A DNA stretch of 64,000 nt from UBA1227 sp963629305 (GTDB lineage Bacteria; Bacillota; Clostridia; Oscillospirales; Acutalibacteraceae). A model generated the notes under the pieces. It saw only the letters and a program-made list of their open reading frames with translations. It made no database searches and was not told where the DNA came from. Every line of letters begins with the position of its first letter. Within the stretch, counting starts at the first letter, position 1. The position numbers and the translations under genes are program-made. Below are positions 1 through 8,714 of the stretch, piece by piece. Location: NCBI GenBank assembly GCA_963629305.1, contig CAVGIJ010000009.1, forward strand, positions 1-64,000. The letters are read 5' to 3'.

Positions 1-200
1 CCGAGCTCGGCAGGAGCCTCAAGCCGATTCTCGATTCCATGTGGGCATGGGGAGAAGGATACAAGGCGAAATTTCGGTCTTAAAGAACGCCTCATCGCCG
101 GCTATTCTTTCATCCAGCGTTCTCGGCGTATAGCCCATAAACGCGGTCGGGGCGAAGCTTGTGAATGAGCAGCTATTCGTGATAAAATGGCAAGAAACAA
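1..200. other. Unassigned stretch at window edge
   Basis: No gene can be supported here. A 68-codon minus-strand frame (225 to 19) is open, but its first third runs through the tRNA terminator hairpin and it has no convincing ribosome binding site. The middle of the frame (GYTPRTLDERIAGDEAFF) looks protein-like, so it may be the remnant of something larger beyond the window. The stretch is visibly more GC-rich than the sequence after position 320. Confidence 0.3.
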
Positions 201-238
201 AAAGCCGAAAGCCTCGACAATTCAAGGCTTTCGGCTTT
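201..238 (-). terminator. Terminator of tRNA-Arg
   Basis: A perfect 13-bp inverted repeat (201-213 with 226-238) with a 12-nt loop lies just downstream of the tRNA on the minus strand and is followed there by a T-rich tract. Confidence 0.8.
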
Positions 239-243
239 GCATA

Positions 244-320
244 TGGCGCGCCTGAGGGGATTCGAACCTCCGACCTACCGCTTAGGAGGCGGTCGCTCTA
301 TCCTGCTGAGCTACAAGCGC
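244..320 (-). tRNA. tRNA-Arg(CCU)
   Basis: A full cloverleaf can be folded on the minus strand: a 7-bp acceptor stem (GCGCTTG with CAGGCGC, one G-T pair), a D-arm, an anticodon stem ACCGC/GCGGT around loop CTCCTAA, and the TTCGAAT T-loop. The anticodon CCT reads AGG arginine codons. G is the discriminator base and CCA is encoded at 246-244. Confidence 0.95.
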
Positions 321-333
321 GTTTGCACAAAGA

Positions 334-362
334 ATTTTAGCAAATAAAAGTGTTTGTGTCAA
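334..362 (-). promoter_or_regulatory. Promoter of tRNA-Arg
   Basis: A consensus vegetative promoter is seen on the minus strand: -35 TTGACA (362-357), a 17-bp spacer and -10 TAAAAT (339-334), ending 14 bp before the tRNA. Confidence 0.8.
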
Positions 363-453
363 TGCAAAAAGAACTATGAAAAACCATAAAGCAGTAGTAT
401 AATGATATATGTAATTTTTGATGCTCAGCATCTCATCAGGAGGACTCAAAAAA

Positions 454-1536
454 ATGAGTAAACTTTCAAAAAAAATAATCGCTTTTTCACTTATTTTATG
501 CCTCTTATTTACGCTCACTGCGTGTAAAAAAGATGAAAAAAACGAAAAAACGGAAACTAAAAACACCACAAAAGAAGCACCTGTGGTCTACATAAATCCA
601 CTCACAGGCGAGGATGGTCTTTCAAGCAGCGCCGTAGGCAAACGCCCTGCAGCAGTTGTTGTTGAAAACGCTCCTGCTGCACGTCCGCAATGGGGTCTCG
701 GTTCGGCAGACATAACCATAGAGGGTCTTGTCGAAGGCGGAATCACCAGAATGCTTTGGCTCTACTCTGACGTATCAAGCATACCTAAGGTAGGCCCGAT
801 TCGCTCAGCTCGTATAGATTTCGTGGAAATGGCTGAGGGATTTGACGCCATCTACGTTCACTTCGGAGGTGCCGCAACGGCATACAGTGCCATGCAATCA
901 AGAGGCACGGATGATATTGACGGAAACGGCCAGGGAAATATCAGCGGAACCGCACAGTATTTTAAGCGTGACACCTCCAGAAGCAGCAGAGGCACAGAGC
1001 ACACCGCATACACAACAGGTGAGTGGCTCACAAATGCCATATCAAATACAGGTGTCCGCGATAACATAAAAGATTCATACAAAACACCGTTTTCATTCAA
1101 CGAGAAGGCTGCCACACTCACCGGCGGAAGCTGTACTTCAGTAACACTTTCTTTTTCACAGAGTTACAACCACACCTTTAAGTACAACAGCCAAGACAAC
1201 CTCTACTACAACTACATGAACTCAAGTGAAATGGTAGACGAAAACGGCAACCAGATGGGTGTAACGAATGTCATCATTCTCTACTTCCCGAGTTACTACA
1301 CAATCTCCGGCACCAAGGGCTCCATAGACATGGATCTTTCAGGCGGCACGGGAGTTGTTGTATCAAACGGTACATATCAGAATATCAAGTGGACCAAGGG
1401 CAGCGCATCAAGCATGCTTAAGCTTACCGACGAAAGCGGGAACGAGTTTAAGCTCAACAAAGGAAAGAGTTACATCGGTCTTGTTCCTGCCGCAAACAAA
1501 GGTGCTACAAATATTGTCGGCGATTCCGCACAATAA
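454..1536 (+). CDS. DUF3048 (YerB-like) lipoprotein
   Basis: A predicted cell-surface lipoprotein of 360 residues. The N-terminus is a lipoprotein signal: three lysines, a hydrophobic stretch and the lipobox LTAC with Cys24. The mature part opens with a charged linker, then the DUF3048 domain, recognisable from RPAAVVVENAPAARPQ, EGGITRMLWLY and VGPIRSARIDF. The family role is poorly known; it is related to B. subtilis YerB. I chose the ATG at 454 rather than an in-frame ATG at 418 because AGGAGG (438-443) sits 10 nt before it. A possible -10 TATAAT is at 398-403. The next gene follows after 19 bp, so the two are probably cotranscribed. Confidence 0.85.
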   Translation: MSKLSKKIIAFSLILCLLFTLTACKKDEKNEKTETKNTTKEAPVVYINPLTGEDGLSSSAVGKRPAAVVVENAPAARPQWGLGSADITIEGLVEGGITRMLWLYSDVSSIPKVGPIRSARIDFVEMAEGFDAIYVHFGGAATAYSAMQSRGTDDIDGNGQGNISGTAQYFKRDTSRSSRGTEHTAYTTGEWLTNAISNTGVRDNIKDSYKTPFSFNEKAATLTGGSCTSVTLSFSQSYNHTFKYNSQDNLYYNYMNSSEMVDENGNQMGVTNVIILYFPSYYTISGTKGSIDMDLSGGTGVVVSNGTYQNIKWTKGSASSMLKLTDESGNEFKLNKGKSYIGLVPAANKGATNIVGDSAQ

Positions 1537-1555
1537 TCTTTAAGGAGGCGTTTTA

Positions 1556-2818
1556 TTGAAACGCTCACACAGGCCAATGTATAAATGGGCAATCACAATC
1601 GGTATTGTTCTCGGAACAATCTGCATTGCCGCATTTGCCTTTCTTTACAAGCTTCCGACCGTTTATAATTACGAAACCGACTCTATGAAGACGGAGAACC
1701 GCAAAATGAGTGCGCATTTTGCGGAGAATTCGACATATAATTCTGAAGATACTCAGCCGTTTCTTAAAACAGGGTTCGAGAATAAATTTTACTCTGCGGA
1801 TGAGAACGGCAAGATCTCATTCTACGAGTTTGACGGTAAAAGCTTCAAAAAAGTCAGGGAATCAAAATCCTTGAACATTACATTGCCGGGTGCAGACAAA
1901 GAAACGCCTGTAAATGTTTCGTTGCTTACCGTAGACGGAAAAACCGAAGGGTACGGGGTATACTCGGATAAAGAGAGTACAACTTACCCTTATGCTTTCC
2001 TCAAAGTCGTTGGAAACCATATAACAGACAACTATGATTACATCCTTTTTGTCGATCATACAATTCAGGATTTCTACAAAAACAACAAGACATATGAGGA
2101 TGCTTTTGTTTATTCATCGTCTGCGAAAAAAGCCGAGAACATTTTCCCGGACGTAGACAGTGAGACATCAATTTTGCTTCCGACTGAGTTTATATGCAAG
2201 AGAAATGATGGTTTCTATTTCTTTGAAAAATCAACTGATGACCGTGCCTTTGGGTATAAGCTTTATCTGAAAAAATCCGTTAACGGAAAAGAAACATTGA
2301 TAAGCGATCGTGTTGCATTGCCGTATATATTCAGCAAAGACGAAAAGATTTATTTTCTCAAAACACCGACAACAACCGACGGCACAAACCACGCAAGTTT
2401 TGAGCTCGTTGAACTCGGAAAAGAAAATAGGCCGTTATACACCTTTACGGGTGTTCCCGATGAATATATGGTAAACGGCGGGTATATTTTCAATCCAAAG
2501 GCAAAAACAGTTTACAGTTTTGAGGAAAATGAAAGCCGAAATCTCGGATCTGCATTTACAATCCTTTCTGTAGATTCCTTTGCCCTGAGCGATGACGGCA
2601 GCAAAATGATTATGGCGGGAACATTTGCCGGGAACAGAGAAAAGCTTCTCGCATATGATTTCTCGCAGGATGAATTAAAAGTGTATAACGGGGAAGGACT
2701 TCTTCTCACGGGTAACACGAACGTAACCATGATTGATGACTACGTATATTTCCTTGCCCCTGCGGAAACCTCCTCAAAGGTACGCAACTACGTTATCAAG
2801 TGGTCAGATCTCATATAA
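1556..2818 (+). CDS. Membrane-anchored exported protein, unknown
   Basis: This 420-residue protein begins with a short basic segment and one hydrophobic helix (about residues 10-28, WAITIGIVLGTICIAAFAFL). That suggests an N-terminal anchor with the remaining 390 residues outside the cell. I recognise no family. The outer part alternates short beta-like segments with DGK/DGN turns (SADENGKISFYEFDGKSF, LSDDGSKM), as in propeller-like repeat proteins, but this is only an impression. The TTG start at 1556 is supported by AAGGAGG (1542-1548) at 7-nt spacing. It lies between the DUF3048 lipoprotein gene and rsmA, with short gaps. Confidence 0.75.
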   Translation: MKRSHRPMYKWAITIGIVLGTICIAAFAFLYKLPTVYNYETDSMKTENRKMSAHFAENSTYNSEDTQPFLKTGFENKFYSADENGKISFYEFDGKSFKKVRESKSLNITLPGADKETPVNVSLLTVDGKTEGYGVYSDKESTTYPYAFLKVVGNHITDNYDYILFVDHTIQDFYKNNKTYEDAFVYSSSAKKAENIFPDVDSETSILLPTEFICKRNDGFYFFEKSTDDRAFGYKLYLKKSVNGKETLISDRVALPYIFSKDEKIYFLKTPTTTDGTNHASFELVELGKENRPLYTFTGVPDEYMVNGGYIFNPKAKTVYSFEENESRNLGSAFTILSVDSFALSDDGSKMIMAGTFAGNREKLLAYDFSQDELKVYNGEGLLLTGNTNVTMIDDYVYFLAPAETSSKVRNYVIKWSDLI

Positions 2819-2829
2819 GAAGGAACTTT

Positions 2830-3684
2830 ATGTACAATCTATCAGATATCAATCAAATACAGGAAATTCTTAAGAAAAACGGGTTTTCGTTTTCAAAGGC
2901 ACTGGGTCAGAACTTTATAATCGACCCATCCATATGCCCTACTATGGCGGAGCACGCCGTGACAGATTCCGAATACGGTGTGATTGAAATAGGTCCCGGA
3001 ATCGGAGTTCTCACCGTAGAACTCGCCAAGCGCGCGAAAAAGGTCGTTGCTATCGAGCTTGACAGCCGCCTGCTCCCGATCCTTGATGAAACTCTCGCAG
3101 AGTATAAAAATGTTGAGATAATAAACGGTGACGTCCTTGAACTTGACCTCAACGGAATTATCAAAGAAAAATTCAAGGGTATGAAAGTTGTAGTGTGTGC
3201 CAATCTCCCATACTATATAACTTCTCCCATCATTATGAAGCTTCTTGAGGAAAAGCTGCCCATAGAGTCTCTCATTGTCATGGTTCAGGCAGAAGCAGCA
3301 GACAGGCTGTGTGCGAAGGTTGGAACAAGAGACTCCGGTGCGGTGACGATAGCGGTCAATTTCTATGCACACACAGAGCAGCTGTTTTTTGTACCGAGAA
3401 CAGCCTTCATGCCGGAACCTAAAGTTGACAGTAAAGTAATAAAGCTCAACGTAAGAAAAGAGCCGTTTGCCGTTATAAAAGATGAGGATGACTTCTTCAG
3501 CATGATTAAAGCTGCCTTTTCAAAGAGAAGGAAAACCATTATGAATTCCCTTGTAATGGGCTCTACAACAAAAGAACAACTTGCCGTGACACTCGACAGG
3601 CTCGGGATTCCAAAGACAAGCAGGATTGAGCAATTGTCAATGGATGATTTGATTGCTGTTTATAAAGACCTTTATGAAGGATAA
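2830..3684 (+). CDS. rsmA: 16S rRNA dimethyladenosine transferase RsmA
   Basis: A 284-residue SAM-dependent methyltransferase that dimethylates two adjacent adenines near the 3' end of 16S rRNA during small-subunit maturation. The family signatures are present: KALGQNFIID at the N-terminus, the SAM loop EIGPGIGVLT, the acidic AIELDSRL, and the catalytic NLPYYITSP motif. The C-terminal helical domain includes AFSKRRKTIMNSL. The length is typical. The ATG at 2830 is preferred because AGAAGGA lies just upstream; an upstream in-frame start would overlap the preceding gene. It ends the plus-strand operon in front of a strong bidirectional hairpin. Confidence 0.97.
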   Translation: MYNLSDINQIQEILKKNGFSFSKALGQNFIIDPSICPTMAEHAVTDSEYGVIEIGPGIGVLTVELAKRAKKVVAIELDSRLLPILDETLAEYKNVEIINGDVLELDLNGIIKEKFKGMKVVVCANLPYYITSPIIMKLLEEKLPIESLIVMVQAEAADRLCAKVGTRDSGAVTIAVNFYAHTEQLFFVPRTAFMPEPKVDSKVIKLNVRKEPFAVIKDEDDFFSMIKAAFSKRRKTIMNSLVMGSTTKEQLAVTLDRLGIPKTSRIEQLSMDDLIAVYKDLYEG

Positions 3685-3701
3685 GACAAATTAATAAAAT
3701 A

Positions 3702-3739
3702 AAAGGCCGTCAAATCTCGTTTGAGATTTGACGGCCTTT
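3702..3739. terminator. Bidirectional terminator
   Basis: A 17-bp perfect hairpin (3702-3718 with 3723-3739) with a 4-nt loop lies between the converging rsmA and the minus-strand gene at 3762. It has A/T tracts on both sides. Confidence 0.9.
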
Positions 3740-3761
3740 GTCTATATTTATCAAATAAAAT

Positions 3762-4952
3762 TTACAATACCCCGTAAACATTTTGAACAAATACGGAAAT
3801 GAGTGTTGAGGCTATTGCAGAACCTGCAATTATTGCTGAAACTGCAATCTTTATTTTCTGAATCTTCTCGTCAGCCTCGTATGCCTCAATATTTTTCCTG
3901 ACAACTTTTTCATCAGTAAACTGAGGCATAGCATAACCCGTGTCAGACCAGAGTGACAGCATCTTGAAAAGTTCCTCAACAGCCTTGTAAATAAGCATTG
4001 GAGGAGTATCATCCGGTTCTGCTATAAGCTTTGCGACATTGGCTTTTTCTTTATCGGCAATGCAAACATACATGAAATATTGCGTTGTTCCGTCCTCATT
4101 TTTGACCGAAAATACCTTTGTAATTGCAGCGCCCACGCTATTAGAGGAATTGATCAATGCACCGTTTGCAAGGTTTATTGCATACTCTCTCGCCGACATA
4201 TCGCCCTTTTCACAGGTATAATCCGAAATGAATACCACCTTGCTGAGATCCACAGCCGATGTTGAGATATTGCCGAGAAAATCAACAGTTTTGGTATTTG
4301 CAACCGCCACGGTTAATCCCTTGGATGAAAGCTTTTTTACCGCTTCTTTTATAACCTGCACATCGTACATTGACGAGCCCGCGGACATCTTCGCGCTTTT
4401 AGAAGCCTTCGGGACTTTAACATCCTTGAGCGGGTCAGCATTATTGAACACCGACAAGTCCATATTGGCGCGTACAAACGGATAAAGTCCTGCATTGATG
4501 ATAAAGTCTATTCTCTTGTCATCAAGCGGCAGAACAATAAGGAGTTGTTTTTTTGCCTTTATTCCGTAGCCGGAATAAAGACCGTCCTCGGAGACAAGAG
4601 GAGATGCTCCGACAGGAATTGTTGCATGAACCGAAACAGTGTCATCGTCAAGCTCCGGATGGGAGGAAATAATAGCCTTTGAAATAGTTTTATTTGCCTT
4701 CATCTTAAGGTTGAAAGCATTGGCAACAAAAGTTCCGAAAGCCTTATAAATTTCCGGTTCGGCACACAAAACTACTATTTTACTTTCCGCAACCGCTTTT
4801 GATAATGCTGACAAAAATATCTTCTCATTAGAGAAATTTTCAAATGAAAACTCTTCATCAAGAATGGTTTTGAAAGCGCCTTCAATTGCCTGTTGCGATT
4901 CCCTTGCTGATGGTGTCATTTCTGCCACCATCGAAAAAAGACTTAAAACCAT
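3762..4952 (-). CDS. Tail-anchored, degenerate CinA-like protein
   Basis: A 396-residue protein with one hydrophobic helix at the very C-terminus (about 372-392), so probably a tail-anchored cytoplasmic protein. The body reads like a worn full-length CinA. KIVVLCAEP near residue 75, followed by ATIPVGASPL and KKQLLIVLPLDD, matches the order of the CinA molybdopterin-binding-like domain (GATVLPNPVG, GKTIILLPGVPSEM). GLTVAVANTKTVDFLG, followed by SAREYAINLANGAL, AAITKVFSVKNEDG and MYVCIADKE, tracks the CinA C-terminal amidohydrolase domain. The catalytic SCTGG segment is replaced by TKTVD, so enzyme activity is doubtful. The homology is my inference from motif order. The start has GAGGTAAG at 8-nt spacing. 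It is last in the operon that also carries an intact CinA C-domain gene. Confidence 0.6.
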   Translation of the reverse strand: MVLSLFSMVAEMTPSARESQQAIEGAFKTILDEEFSFENFSNEKIFLSALSKAVAESKIVVLCAEPEIYKAFGTFVANAFNLKMKANKTISKAIISSHPELDDDTVSVHATIPVGASPLVSEDGLYSGYGIKAKKQLLIVLPLDDKRIDFIINAGLYPFVRANMDLSVFNNADPLKDVKVPKASKSAKMSAGSSMYDVQVIKEAVKKLSSKGLTVAVANTKTVDFLGNISTSAVDLSKVVFISDYTCEKGDMSAREYAINLANGALINSSNSVGAAITKVFSVKNEDGTTQYFMYVCIADKEKANVAKLIAEPDDTPPMLIYKAVEELFKMLSLWSDTGYAMPQFTDEKVVRKNIEAYEADEKIQKIKIAVSAIIAGSAIASTLISVFVQNVYGVL

Positions 4953-4966
4953 CAGTTATTCTTACC

Positions 4967-7534
4967 TCATTCCGTTTTTGCTACTGTAGGTCTCCACTGA
5001 GCCTCATCCTTGTATGGATTTTCTTGATTGTTCGCATCATACCATGCCTGCGGATAACGTGGGTTCTCATTTTCGGAAACCTTAGAGAAATCTATCTCTT
5101 CACTCTCACCGTCTCTTATAAGGCGGGCGATAACGACAAGTCTTGCATTGTCAAACTCATATGTACACGTAGAAAGTGTAAGAAGTTTGTCATCAGGCAA
5201 AACAGAAACTCCCGTTGTATAGAGTTTGCGCATATTGACCTGATTTATGAATCCTGCAAACGCAGACGTGTTGGCAAGATTTGAGAAGGTATAGTCAAAC
5301 AAGTAATTATTTAAGTCTCCGCTTGAGGAACCGTTGGTTATGAATACCGCATAAACCTTGAATTTGTAATCAGCATAAAGAGTGTTGTACTCAATGATAG
5401 GATTTTCTTTAAAGCCCTCCGCTGTCTTATATGCCTTAAGCGGAGTAAACATCTGACTGTCACGCTGCATGGTGTGACCGTAGATGACATTGTTAAGGTC
5501 AAGCTCTTTGGCATTGTTAGAGGCGCTGAGGAATACCGTACCGTAGTCACTCTTGTTACGCATAAAGTCATGCTTTAGGTAGTATGCATCGTCCGTTGTT
5601 TGAACTACGGGGTAATCTATTCCGAGACCGTCAATTTTAAGCCATCCTACAATATCCGAGTTGGTTGCATAAAGCTCTGCAAACTTCGTCTGCATGCCTG
5701 ACGGGAACTGAACATCCGGATACCTTTCATAAATGGAGCTCCAGTCATCATCTGACGACTCACCGGTTTTCATGGTATCTGAAAGATTGTCATATACTTT
5801 TTGGTTTTGCTGTCCCTGGATAAATATGGAGAGAAGCCATGAAAGACAACCTACAAGAACAATGAATGCAATGATTACAATCATTTTCCTGATGATTTCC
5901 CCGGGAGGGTCACCTTTTACGGGGAACACCTTTACAAGGAATTTTTTGAACCCCTTTCTTTCGCTCACTGCGTCATCGGCAGTTTCGGGTATTGCCTCAA
6001 TTTCTTCCGACTCGGGCGCATCTGCCTTATTTTGAGCCTTTTCTGCTTTACGCGCCTCTTTAGCAGCTTTCTTTGCGGCTTTTTCCTCGGCCTTTTGAGC
6101 CTTTTTTGCAGCCTTTTCTTCAGCTTTTTTTGCTTTAGCTTCAGCCTTCAGCGATTTATCGCTTACATCTTCCGGAATAAGCCATGACTTATCATCCTCG
6201 ACATTGGTTTCAACAGGCGGCTCATCGACAGGAGCAACCTCCGGCTGCGCGTCTTCAACATGAGAGGAAGCAGGCTTGAGTTCCGTATTTGTTACATCGC
6301 TTATAAAGATTCCGCTGATTTGTGATTCCCGCGGTACTTGTGATGTGATTTCCTGTGGCGCCGGTATATCTGTCGCAGGTTCAGGATTTACTGCGCCTTC
6401 TGAAAAAGGGCGTTGTTTTTCCTCTGCCACCTGATGAGTATCTGTATACGCCGGGCGCTCCTCCTCCATGTGGCTATGTACTTTACCATCATCAAAGTTA
6501 TCAAGAAGCGAGTTCATATATGCCCAGTACTCAGGACCTTTTTCCTCCGGTTCTGTTGCAGGAGCAGACGTACTGCTAATATCTTGAATCGTTGCCTCTT
6601 GTTCTGCATTTATAACCATATCCGGTTTTGCGGGAGTAACGGGAGCTGCCTCTTCTGCCGGAGCAGACGGAGCTACAGGTGTAACAGCAGGGGCTGCGGC
6701 AGCGCTCATTGATGTAAACATGCTCTGCATGGAAGCCATAAAGTCAAAAGCGGGTTTTGGCTCCTCCTGTGTGGTTACAGTTACCTCTTCGGCCATACGC
6801 TCTGAGACGGGAACCGAATTTGAGAAAACATCTCTGTCAAGATCGGTTTCTGTTTTTGAAGCTTCATCTACATCGCTTAGGTTGAAATTTTTTGTTGTCG
6901 AGTTGAACGCATCTTCAGATACAGGAGATGAGTTTGACATTTTCTCCATATCCTGAATTGTATAATTAGGTGTGGTTGAAGTGAAAATGTTATCAGGCAA
7001 TGGTGCCTCTGCCTGTGGTTCGTTGGTATCTTCCATAAAGCCGCCAAAATTATGATTAGAGTTGGCAGACTCTTCATCGGAAAATCCGTATTCTTCAAAC
7101 ATGGATTTTTGAAGGATTACTTCCGGTTCAGCGGAGTTTTGAACAGGCACACCGTAATAAGGCTGCCCCTGAACATACGGAACCTGTCCTTGAGGAACCT
7201 GCTGCTGTGGTACTTGCTGCTGTGGTATTTGCTGTGGCGGCACTTGCTGTGGTTGATAATACGGCTGCTGATAATATGCCTGCTGCGGTATGTACGGAGC
7301 CTGAACTGTAGGTGCGCCCGGCATTTGGTAATAACTCTGCTGCGGCTGGTAATATGTCTGCTGCGGCGGCATCTGCTGCGGCGGCACTTGCTGTGGTGGC
7401 ACTTGCTGTGGTGGCACCTGCTGCTGTGGCACCTGCTGCTGGTAATACGTCTGCGGTGGCACTTGTTGCTGTGGTACCTGCTGCTGCGGCACCGGCTGAC
7501 CGTAATAATTATTATTGTAATTCTGATCTGACAA
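4967..7534 (-). CDS. Class B sortase with long Pro/Gln-rich N-terminus
   Basis: An 855-residue protein. Residues 1-130 are a low-complexity Q/P/V/Y repeat (QQQVPPQQ units). An acidic, Ala-rich region follows, then a Lys/Ala/Glu segment (KKAEEKAAKKAQKAEE) and one membrane helix near 545-572. The C-terminal 230 residues are a sortase domain: WLKIDGLGIDYPVVQ, YGHTM with His687, LSTCTYEF with Cys790, and Arg798. These complete the His-Cys-Arg site that joins or anchors surface proteins. Typical class B sortases are about 250 residues, so the cytoplasmic N-terminal half is the oddity. It starts with TTG behind AAGGAGG (spacing 7). No sortase substrate gene is visible nearby. Confidence 0.85.
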   Translation of the reverse strand: MSDQNYNNNYYGQPVPQQQVPQQQVPPQTYYQQQVPQQQVPPQQVPPQQVPPQQMPPQQTYYQPQQSYYQMPGAPTVQAPYIPQQAYYQQPYYQPQQVPPQQIPQQQVPQQQVPQGQVPYVQGQPYYGVPVQNSAEPEVILQKSMFEEYGFSDEESANSNHNFGGFMEDTNEPQAEAPLPDNIFTSTTPNYTIQDMEKMSNSSPVSEDAFNSTTKNFNLSDVDEASKTETDLDRDVFSNSVPVSERMAEEVTVTTQEEPKPAFDFMASMQSMFTSMSAAAAPAVTPVAPSAPAEEAAPVTPAKPDMVINAEQEATIQDISSTSAPATEPEEKGPEYWAYMNSLLDNFDDGKVHSHMEEERPAYTDTHQVAEEKQRPFSEGAVNPEPATDIPAPQEITSQVPRESQISGIFISDVTNTELKPASSHVEDAQPEVAPVDEPPVETNVEDDKSWLIPEDVSDKSLKAEAKAKKAEEKAAKKAQKAEEKAAKKAAKEARKAEKAQNKADAPESEEIEAIPETADDAVSERKGFKKFLVKVFPVKGDPPGEIIRKMIVIIAFIVLVGCLSWLLSIFIQGQQNQKVYDNLSDTMKTGESSDDDWSSIYERYPDVQFPSGMQTKFAELYATNSDIVGWLKIDGLGIDYPVVQTTDDAYYLKHDFMRNKSDYGTVFLSASNNAKELDLNNVIYGHTMQRDSQMFTPLKAYKTAEGFKENPIIEYNTLYADYKFKVYAVFITNGSSSGDLNNYLFDYTFSNLANTSAFAGFINQVNMRKLYTTGVSVLPDDKLLTLSTCTYEFDNARLVVIARLIRDGESEEIDFSKVSENENPRYPQAWYDANNQENPYKDEAQWRPTVAKTE

Positions 7535-7548
7535 GTAAATTCCTCCTT

Positions 7549-8709
7549 TTACCCGTTTTCAGTAGATTGATTTTCGTTTATCTGATATGAGTAAACATAT
7601 TTTGTAACAAAGTTAGAACCGATATCGTCTTCACCTTTCGGTTGTTTTGTACTTTTGACAAGAACCACCATACTGACGGCTATGATAACAAGGCAAATAA
7701 CAAGTAATCCTTTTTGTATGATTTCCGAAATACCGTCGTTTTGTGTCGGTATAAACAACGAAAGGAATTTCGGAAAGCCTTTAAGTTCGGTATTTATCGG
7801 TATTTCACCGTCATCAAAGTCCCTTGGTCCTGCCTCCTCAAAGACCGCCTCATCCAAAACAATGTCAACGGGTTTTTGGACCTCTTTCTGCCTTTCTCTG
7901 TTTGCGGAAGTGTTCTTTTTTCTGTCGTCTTTCTTTTTCTTGTCCGCTTGCTTTTTCTGAGACTCATTCTGCTTTTTTGCAGACTCGTTCTTTTTGTTGT
8001 TTATTTGCTTTTTTTGAGTTTCAGTCTGTTTTTTTGCAGACTCGTTCTTTTCCTTGTTTGTTTGCTTTTTTTGAGTTTCAGTCTGTTTTTTTGCAGACTC
8101 GTTCTTTTCCTTGTTTGTTTGCTTTTTTTGAGTTTCAGTCTGTTTTTTTGCAGACTCGTTCTTTTCCTTGTTTGTTTGCTTTTTTTGAGTTTCAGTCTGT
8201 TTTTTTGCAGACTCGTTCTTTTCCTTGTTTGTTTGCTTTTTTTGAGTTTCAGTCTGTTTTTTTGCAGACTCGTTCTTTTCCTTGTTTGTTTGCTTTTTTT
8301 GAGTTTCAGTCTGTTTTTTTGCAGACTCGTTCTTTCCCTTGTTTGTTTGCTTTTTTTGAGTTTCAGTCTGCTTTTTAGCGGACTCCTTCTTTTTCTTACC
8401 TGCCTGCTTTTTTTGAGTTTCAGTATTTTCTCGAAGTTGCTTTTCAATATCATCGAAAGCAATATCCACCAACTCATGGCTACTCAGCGGCTTTTCCAAA
8501 AAGCCCTTTGTGGTGTCAGTTTCCTTTTTCTTGGCAGAAGTTTTCTTTTGTGTTTTTTTGGTTTTTTCGGAAGATTGCTTTTCTTCGGTGGATTTTTCCG
8601 GCACAACTATTCCGGGGGTTTCATCAAAAGACAACTGACCCTCAGCAATGATTTCATCCCGAGAAGCCTTATTGTTTTTTGAAGCTTTACCGGACTTTTT
8701 ATTTGCCAT
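7549..8709 (-). CDS. Lys-rich tandem-repeat membrane protein
   Basis: This protein of about 386 residues is dominated by eight 19-residue repeats (consensus KKQTNKEKNESAKKQTETQ), giving a long, highly charged, probably helical or disordered region. One membrane helix near the C-terminus (IIQKGLLVICLVIIAVSMVV) is followed by a short external tail. The segment before the helix (FPKFLSLFIPTQNDGISEII) resembles the matching part of the downstream sortase (FKKFLVKVFPVKGDPPGEII), so both may share an anchoring module. I start at ATG 8709, with GAGGGG 8 nt upstream. A GTG at 8718 overlapping the preceding stop is an alternative. No function is known. Confidence 0.75.
   Translation of the reverse strand: MANKKSGKASKNNKASRDEIIAEGQLSFDETPGIVVPEKSTEEKQSSEKTKKTQKKTSAKKKETDTTKGFLEKPLSSHELVDIAFDDIEKQLRENTETQKKQAGKKKKESAKKQTETQKKQTNKGKNESAKKQTETQKKQTNKEKNESAKKQTETQKKQTNKEKNESAKKQTETQKKQTNKEKNESAKKQTETQKKQTNKEKNESAKKQTETQKKQTNKEKNESAKKQTETQKKQINNKKNESAKKQNESQKKQADKKKKDDRKKNTSANRERQKEVQKPVDIVLDEAVFEEAGPRDFDDGEIPINTELKGFPKFLSLFIPTQNDGISEIIQKGLLVICLVIIAVSMVVLVKSTKQPKGEDDIGSNFVTKYVYSYQINENQSTENG
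7957..8412 (-). repeat. 57-bp tandem repeat array inside a CDS
   Basis: Eight in-frame copies of a 57-bp unit, the five central ones identical in protein sequence, with diverged copies at both ends and a partial ninth. The near identity points to recent expansion by slippage or unequal recombination. Confidence 0.9.
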
Positions 8710-8714
8710 GTCAA

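Noticed and set aside
418..453. Longer N-terminus for the DUF3048 lipoprotein
   Set aside because: It would place 12 extra residues before the lipoprotein signal; AGGAGG supports the ATG at 454.
7052..7531. A 159-codon plus-strand frame opposite the sortase N-terminus
   Set aside because: Shadow of the Pro/Gln repeat; Leu/Arg runs without binding site, while the minus frame continues into a full sortase.
7957..8412. Regular repeats considered as a CRISPR array
   Set aside because: Units are contiguous without unique spacers and lie in frame inside a coding sequence.
7714..8682. A 322-codon plus-strand frame opposite the repeat protein
   Set aside because: It mirrors the 57-bp repeats (lengths divisible by three keep all frames open), is extremely Leu/Phe/Cys-rich and has no ribosome binding site.
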